Of a stretch of DNA of 61,154 nt, positions 56,791 through 61,154 are shown piece after piece. The notes beneath the pieces are model-generated. The model ran no database searches. It saw only the letters and a program-made list of their open reading frames with translations, and was not told the origin of the DNA. This DNA comes from Chytridium lagenaria (Eukaryota > Chytridiomycota > Chytridiomycetes > Chytridiales > Chytridiaceae), in the NCBI GenBank assembly GCA_025449115.1, contig JAHLKC010000188.1, positions 1 to 61,154 of the forward strand. Reading direction: 5' to 3'. The number at the start of each line of letters is the position of its first letter. Position 1 is the first letter of the stretch. Made by a program: the position numbers and the translations under genes.

Positions 56791-57910
56791 ATGGTTTACA
56801 ACTTGACTATGGATTCCACTCATCCATTCCACAGGCACGAAATGAAGAGAAGGCACAGTCCATGCTGTATCGGTTCCGAGAGGCTCAAGCAGTCGAGCTT
56901 GGAGTGCGGAAGTTTGAGAAACGGCCTGCGAGCGCCAACATGGTGGATGATTCAAAGGAGGCCGAGAAATGGAGGAACCATGTCATTCGTGAACTTACAA
57001 GAAAGGTCGCCAAGATTCAAGATTGTGAGTTTTCGTTTGATGGATGATATGCATACTATTTGGGTTTTGCGGAAGTTGAGGACTTTAAGGCCGTAGATTT
57101 CGTTTTTAGAGGAGTTTTTACTGAACCTCTGTTTTTTCTTTGCAGCTTCGTTGAGTGAGCATGAAGTGCGGGATCTGAACGATAACATCAACAAGCTGTT
57201 CAGGGAGAAGAGGGCATGGGAGTATCGAATCAAGGATCTAGGCGGCCCAGATTACAGGGTTCGTTGATTTTTTCACATGCATGACTCTGACATTATATTC
57301 TACCAGAGAGCCCAACCTCGGCTCTTTGATGATACAGGTAGAGAGTTCCCGGATCACAAGGTTACAGGTAAAAGAGATCTCCTTGGTTTCATATGCTGAT
57401 GTTTTCATGGATTAGATATTTTGGGCGAGCAAAAGAATTGCCTGGAGTCAAGGAGCTCTTTGAGCATGAAGGTGACTATTACTTTGGCCTTCTGTTCCAC
57501 TCTTTCAGATTGGGTGTTAATAAATCCTAAAGAAATGGACGAAAAGAGTAAAACGAGGTCGGACATGTTTAGAAGCGTTGATGCGGATTATTATGGATAT
57601 CGTGATGAAGATGACGGTAAACTTTTGGAATATGAACGGCAAATATCAGAAGGTGACATATTGATGGTATTTCTTTGGCCTGACGTTTTTCTAGCGGAGA
57701 GTGATAAAATGGAAGAGGATACAAAAGCTGATGGGGATATTTTGAAGGATTTGATGTTTATCAATCCTATAAAGGTACCGTCTGCACAAGACATGGAGGC
57801 ATGGTTACTGCAACGGAGAAAGCAGGTTGTGATTCTGGGGCTTATTTTTCAGAGCTGACCGCATTTTGCAGGAACTCGTCAACAAATATTTGGGAACAGC
57901 GACTGCTTAA
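56791..57910 (+). CDS. ISY1: ISY1, pre-mRNA splicing factor (NineTeen complex)
   Basis: Spliceosomal NTC subunit acting in the catalytic steps. The start ATG at 56791 is followed at once by an intron (GTTTAC..CCACAG, 56794-56834), so the protein reads [19 protein letters not shown], the family's N-terminus. Then [102 protein letters not shown] and, at the end, [23 protein letters not shown]. Introns lie near 57026-57145, 57258-57305, 57368-57415, 57470-57520 and 57826-57870. One base is out of frame at the YFGRA join. Confidence 0.92.
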
Positions 57911-57965
57911 TTGCAGTTATACTTATATATATCTTGTATTTATTATACACGCTCGTTTATATAAA

Positions 57966-58581
57966 TTACGTCTTCTTCAAAAACGTTTTCATCACTTTCG
58001 CTCGTTCTTTCACCTCCATCTCCCACCCCAAATCAATGCACTTCCGCCCCCCAAACCGTCTCCTCACACCCTCGACATCCCCGTCTATCCCAACCTCCAA
58101 CCCCTCCACCAACATCCCAACAACCTGCATCTCCCTCTCATACCCCGCCACCATCCCATCAATCCATCCCGCAATTTCCACAACAACTGGAACGGGCCAA
58201 CGGCCTCAACATCCCTTCATAAGGATCCTTAAACGCCGTCCCCGCCTTTGCAATCGCATCCCGCCTTAAAGCTCCCATCCCCGAATACACGTTCAGCTCC
58301 ATCCGTTTCACGAGTTCACGCATATGGATCACGTTTTCCTCTATCGCTGTGGTTTGTGCACCCACTAAACGGGAAACAAGGTGTGGATCTTTTTCTAGTA
58401 ATCCAACGGGAATCGCCCCTTCTTTATTAAGTGAAAGTGTCATGGACCGTTGCATGAGCTGGTTTGAGAGAGCGGTGAGATAGACGGCGCCCTCATCGTG
58501 GTATGCGTCCCATGTCTCCTGCAGCGACTCTAAACGATCCAGCAGCTTCAACGATAAAGCTAGAGTTGGATCATGATCCAT
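57966..58581 (-). CDS. Helical protein, possibly AIRIM (C1orf109)-like
   Basis: Starts MDHDPTLALSLKLLDRLESL, followed by QETWDAYHDEGAVYLTALSN, LVSRLVGAQTTAIEENVIHM and MELNVYSGMGALRRDAIAKA. After a one-base shift near 58175 it continues EIAGWIDGMVAGYEREMQVV and ends VKERAKVMKTFLKKT. The size, the Trp-containing first helix and the alternating helices with a late 'W..D....YERE' segment recall the ribosome-maturation factor AIRIM, but this is a weak resemblance. Converges with ISY1 (55 bp between stops) and diverges from the cupin gene. Confidence 0.4.
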
Positions 58582-58612
58582 AGTTACACCGTTTTTAACC
58601 CTGCTCGGACTA
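58582..58612. promoter_or_regulatory. Very short divergent promoter
   Basis: Only about 31 bp separate the start codons at 58581 (minus) and 58613 (plus; 37 bp if the second ATG at 58619 is used). Both transcripts must start within the neighbour's coding region or have almost no leader. Confidence 0.45.
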
Positions 58613-59129
58613 TTGCAAATGGATGGGGACGCTCTTATCAAGAGGTTCGACCTGCTCCCTCACGTTGAAGGCGGCTATTACCGTCAAGTCTATAGATCCA
58701 CCGACGTCATCAATCCATCCACCCTCCCCTCCCGTTTCGAAGGTACCCACGAAAGAGTCTTCAGCACCTCCATCTACTTCCTCCTCAGGCGCGGTGACAA
58801 GAGCCATCTCCACCGTCTCAAATCCGACGAAACCTGGCATTTCTATCACGGGGACGCTTTAAAAGTCGTCATGCTGGATGAAACCACCAAAAAACTTCAA
58901 AGTGTGATTCTTGGGACCAAGTTTGAGGATGGGGAGGTGCCCCAGTTCACTGTGCCTGCGGGAGTGTGGTTTGGATCCGTGTCCACGGGTGCGTATTCGT
59001 TTGTGGGGTGTACGGTTGCGCCTGGATTTGAGTTTGCGGATTTTGAGATGGCGGAACGGGGGAAGATGGGGGAGGTTTTTGGGGGCTAAGGAGGAGGTAG
59101 CGGAGATGATTGAGTTTTTGACGAGATAG
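58613..59129 (+). CDS. Cupin_5 (DUF985) domain protein
   Basis: Small beta-barrel protein of unknown biochemical role, about 170 residues in the family. MDGDALIKRFDLLPHVEGGY starts the domain; YRQVYRST, FSTSIYFLLRRGDKSHLHRL, SDETWHFYHGDALKVVML, VPAGVWFGSV and VGCTVAPGFEFADFEM follow in family order. A run of five G near 59084 gives a premature stop; with four G the protein would end AKEEVAEMIEFLTR at 59129, which is the normal family end. Single exon. Confidence 0.88.
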
Positions 59130-59709
59130 TTATGGGTTTTCGTAATTACAGCCATCATAAAATTATGTTGGGATGATGCAATGGTTTATTCTCTTATCTC
59201 GGTCAAATCATTCAATTCCTTCCTCGTTCGTTTTTGATTAGACATTACCTTTCTTGTTTCTTTTGTTGGATGGTGACGTTTGTATTGCATTATTACGCTT
59301 TCTTGTACATCGAGTTCCTGTTTACTATTGAGTCGTTTAAGATGGATTCTTATGAGCCAATGATGCAAAATGTATGATTGTTTCAAGCTTAATGTGGATA
59401 TCACAGAGATGGCAAGAGAACAAACTTGCGTATAAGTGCGGGAAAGACGGCATGGCATGCAAACAAAGTTAGTTTGCCGTTTACAGCCTTCAGTCTCTCT
59501 TTCTATTTGATATATCAAAATTATTTCAGTAATTCGAGTCGAGTCAGACTAGCGATGAGAGTCTACAGTTAAAAATATATTCTGTCAATCCATATATCAC
59601 CAGTGCTATTCTATGTGTTCGCACAATAATGCAAACGTCGAATTAAAAAGAAAGATAACAATCCCCGTCCATATCCAAAACATTACAATTGACCGGACCA
59701 TGTCCCCGG
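59130..59709. other. Intergenic, no gene recognised
   Basis: AT-rich region between convergent genes. One 110-codon minus-strand ORF (59186-59518) has no coding character. Confidence 0.4.
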
Positions 59710-60357
59710 TTAATCTGACTTCAACGAAACATCAACCGTCCCAGTCTCCTCTCTTCCCTTCTTCAACTTCTCTCTTGCCTTCATAACCATCATCTCCTTC
59801 CTCGCCCTCAAGTTCGCCTCTCTCTCCTCTTTTGTCGGCTGCCATACTTTCTCTTGAACAGTTGGCATAGGCACAGAATCATCCTTTATGAAATTCCGTA
59901 ACGGGTTGGCAACGACTCCGATCTTGGCACTCGCAGGTGATGGTGTGGGATCAGGTGGAGGCTTCACACATTTCAGTATACTAGTGTGGATGTGAGTCTT
60001 ACTGGAACGAGTGATCCTGAAAGTATATTTTCGCAGGTGGCTTCCACACTTCCTGTCATCCCAAGATCGGCTTCGATGATGTGACGAGGGAAGTTGGGGA
60101 ACATGTTTAACACTGTGTCAACCTAAACCGTAACATGAGCAATACTGGCGATTTAATGTATCTCACCTGTGCTGGAGAAACGGGATATCTTCTCGGCGGT
60201 GCTCTCCCCCTCTGTGTTCTAGCCGCCGCACCCGCATTCGGCTGCCCACCTTCAAAATTCAACATTCATACCAAAAGTCTCGTTTACCTCCAAAGATGAA
60301 ACGAAGGACAAAGAAGAGGACAACGAGCGAAACAATCAGCGTGACTGAATCCGCCAT
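59710..60357 (-). CDS. ER-anchored CUE-domain protein (Cue1-like)
   Basis: Starts MADSVTLIVSLVVLFFVLRF, a single N-terminal transmembrane anchor. A short intron (about 60251-60288) leads to GQPNAGAAARTQRGRAPPRR, a basic linker. After a second intron (about 60124-60167) comes the CUE domain: VDTVLNMFPNFPRHIIEADL and TGSVEATCENILSG, with the MFP and late Leu ubiquitin-binding positions. The last exon (PPPDPTPSPASA to VDVSLKSD) has a helical EREANLRARKEMMVMKAREK end. The anchor-CUE-helix order matches yeast Cue1, which recruits Ubc7 for ER-associated degradation. Confidence 0.8.
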
Positions 60358-60430
60358 GCTTGGAAAAGGTCTGATCAAACTTTCAATTTTTCTCTATGTT
60401 GGTGGCCCGTGCATTTTGCTGACGAGGTTG

Positions 60431-60862
60431 ATGATGCCAATGGATGAGGAATATCTTGATGACCCCAACAGAATCTACGCATGTAGAGTATGCAATGCGC
60501 ATATCGCAAAGCATGATGATATAGTATCAAAAGTGACCTGCACGACTTGTTTCGTCCTAACAATGTTAAGGCTTTTCAAGGACGTCATGGTAGAGCATAC
60601 CTCGTCAAGAACACCCACAACGTGGTGGTTGGACAGAATGAAGATAGGCTACTCATGACCGGGCTGCATACTGTTGCGGATATCAGTTGTAAGAGTTGTG
60701 GGACGGGAGTGGGTGGAAATATGTGTATGCCTTTGAGACGAGTCAGAAGTACAAGGAGAACACGTACATTGTGGAAGTGAGTTTGGTTTAAATGGGATAT
60801 CAGTTGCTAATAGGTTTTAGAAGACGAGGATTGCGAAAGAGAATTTGTGGGAGTTTGAATAG
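60431..60862 (+). CDS. Yippee-like zinc-binding protein
   Basis: Family of small (~120 aa) conserved zinc proteins. It starts MMPMDEEYLDDPNRIYACRV; the first CxxC is CRVCNAHIAKHDDIVSK. A 39-bp intron (GTGACC..GTTAAG) follows, then FQGRHGRAYLVKNTHNVVV, LMTGLHTVADISCKSCGTGV with the second CxxC, and, after a missing G near 60715, WKYVYAFETSQKYKENTYIV. A last intron leads to KTRIAKENLWEFE. The expected GW(K/R)Y order is restored by one G. It starts 73 bp from the divergent CUE gene. Confidence 0.9.
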
Positions 60863-61001
60863 TGGGCGTTACGTTGAAGCGTGTAGTATTGTATTTATGT
60901 GTATAATGTTTAGTTTGAGAATACATTTCAGGAAAGTGGATTATTAAACCATGTTATTAGATGAAATATGAGTTTGACTGAAGTCAGTATAAGTCAATAA
61001 G

Positions 61002-61154
61002 TTAAACCCTTTTTGCTCGCTTCAAATTGTCATGAAGCTCCTGCAGCACTTCAGCTGTTTCCTCCGGCGAAGTAATCCAAGTCGTGCAAGCACAACTCCT
61101 CGTCAAAATATCATTACCAGTCGACAAAAACTGATCTCCGACATGCAAAGTCTC
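61002..61154 (-). CDS. ISN1: IMP-specific 5'-nucleotidase ISN1, C-terminal fragment
   Basis: Only the last 50 codons lie in the window. They read ETLHVGDQFLSTGNDILTRS, then CTTWITSPEETAEVLQEL and end NLKRAKRV. HVGDQF and the TxWI.SP.ET block are the HAD-fold C-terminus of fungal Isn1, which dephosphorylates IMP to inosine. The gene continues beyond 61154. Confidence 0.82.
   Translation of the reverse strand, partial: ETLHVGDQFLSTGNDILTRSCACTTWITSPEETAEVLQELHDNLKRAKRV

Noticed and set aside
59186..59518. 110-codon minus-strand ORF
   Set aside because: No coding composition, domain or splice context; AT-rich spacer.

Overview
The window looks like nuclear DNA of a flagellated (zoosporic, chytrid-type) fungus. 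Genes are split by short GT-AG introns, mostly about 40-100 bp, often with a CTAAC/CTGAC-like branch point. The gene set is fungal: 14-TM and 12-TM MFS permeases, CHR chromate permeases, a POT peptide transporter, ISN1, ISY1 and a CUE protein. A clear BBS1 gene (BBSome, ciliary traffic) indicates an organism that builds a cilium. No tRNA, rRNA, CRISPR array, transposase or virus was recognised.

Layout. 0-3 kb: a copper amine oxidase with an N-terminal membrane anchor. 3.4-11.9 kb: an imperfect inverted duplication. Its arms (about 3441-5888 and 9684-11786) carry the same four very small TATA-driven genes in mirror order. Their products are 35-51 residues and mostly begin MPA. The 3.8-kb spacer holds a 14-TM MFS exporter, a small hypothetical gene and perhaps a fifth small gene. 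12-22 kb: a second 14-TM MFS gene, an ACS-type MFS permease and two tandem CHR chromate permeases. 22-30 kb: a large protein of unknown function that looks like a TIM-barrel enzyme, a small HNWG-motif protein, and a monoacylglycerol-lipase-like hydrolase with perfect 11-residue repeats in its tail. 30-37 kb: a full-size ABCG transporter, an armadillo-like protein and mitochondrial acyl carrier protein. 38-48 kb: BBS1, a POT transporter and an acid lipase. 48-54 kb: an AWS/SET histone methyltransferase and two disordered proteins. 54-61 kb: a decayed CHR copy, a Cys/His-repeat AT-hook protein, ISY1, a possible AIRIM-like protein, a cupin_5 protein, a CUE1-like protein, a Yippee protein and the C-terminal end of ISN1.

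Two points cut across the window. First, many conserved genes, housekeeping ones included, carry single-base frameshifts, often at C or G runs. This looks more like consensus error than widespread gene death, so exon joins here are approximate and 'broken' genes should be read with that in mind. Second, many exons change sense-strand composition along their length, from C-rich at the 5' end to G-rich at the 3' end. This holds for single-exon genes and last exons too, and no annotated feature explains it.

Best candidates for something undescribed: the mirrored small-peptide cluster around an MFS exporter, the C-to-G exon gradient, and the 11-mer-tailed lipase.
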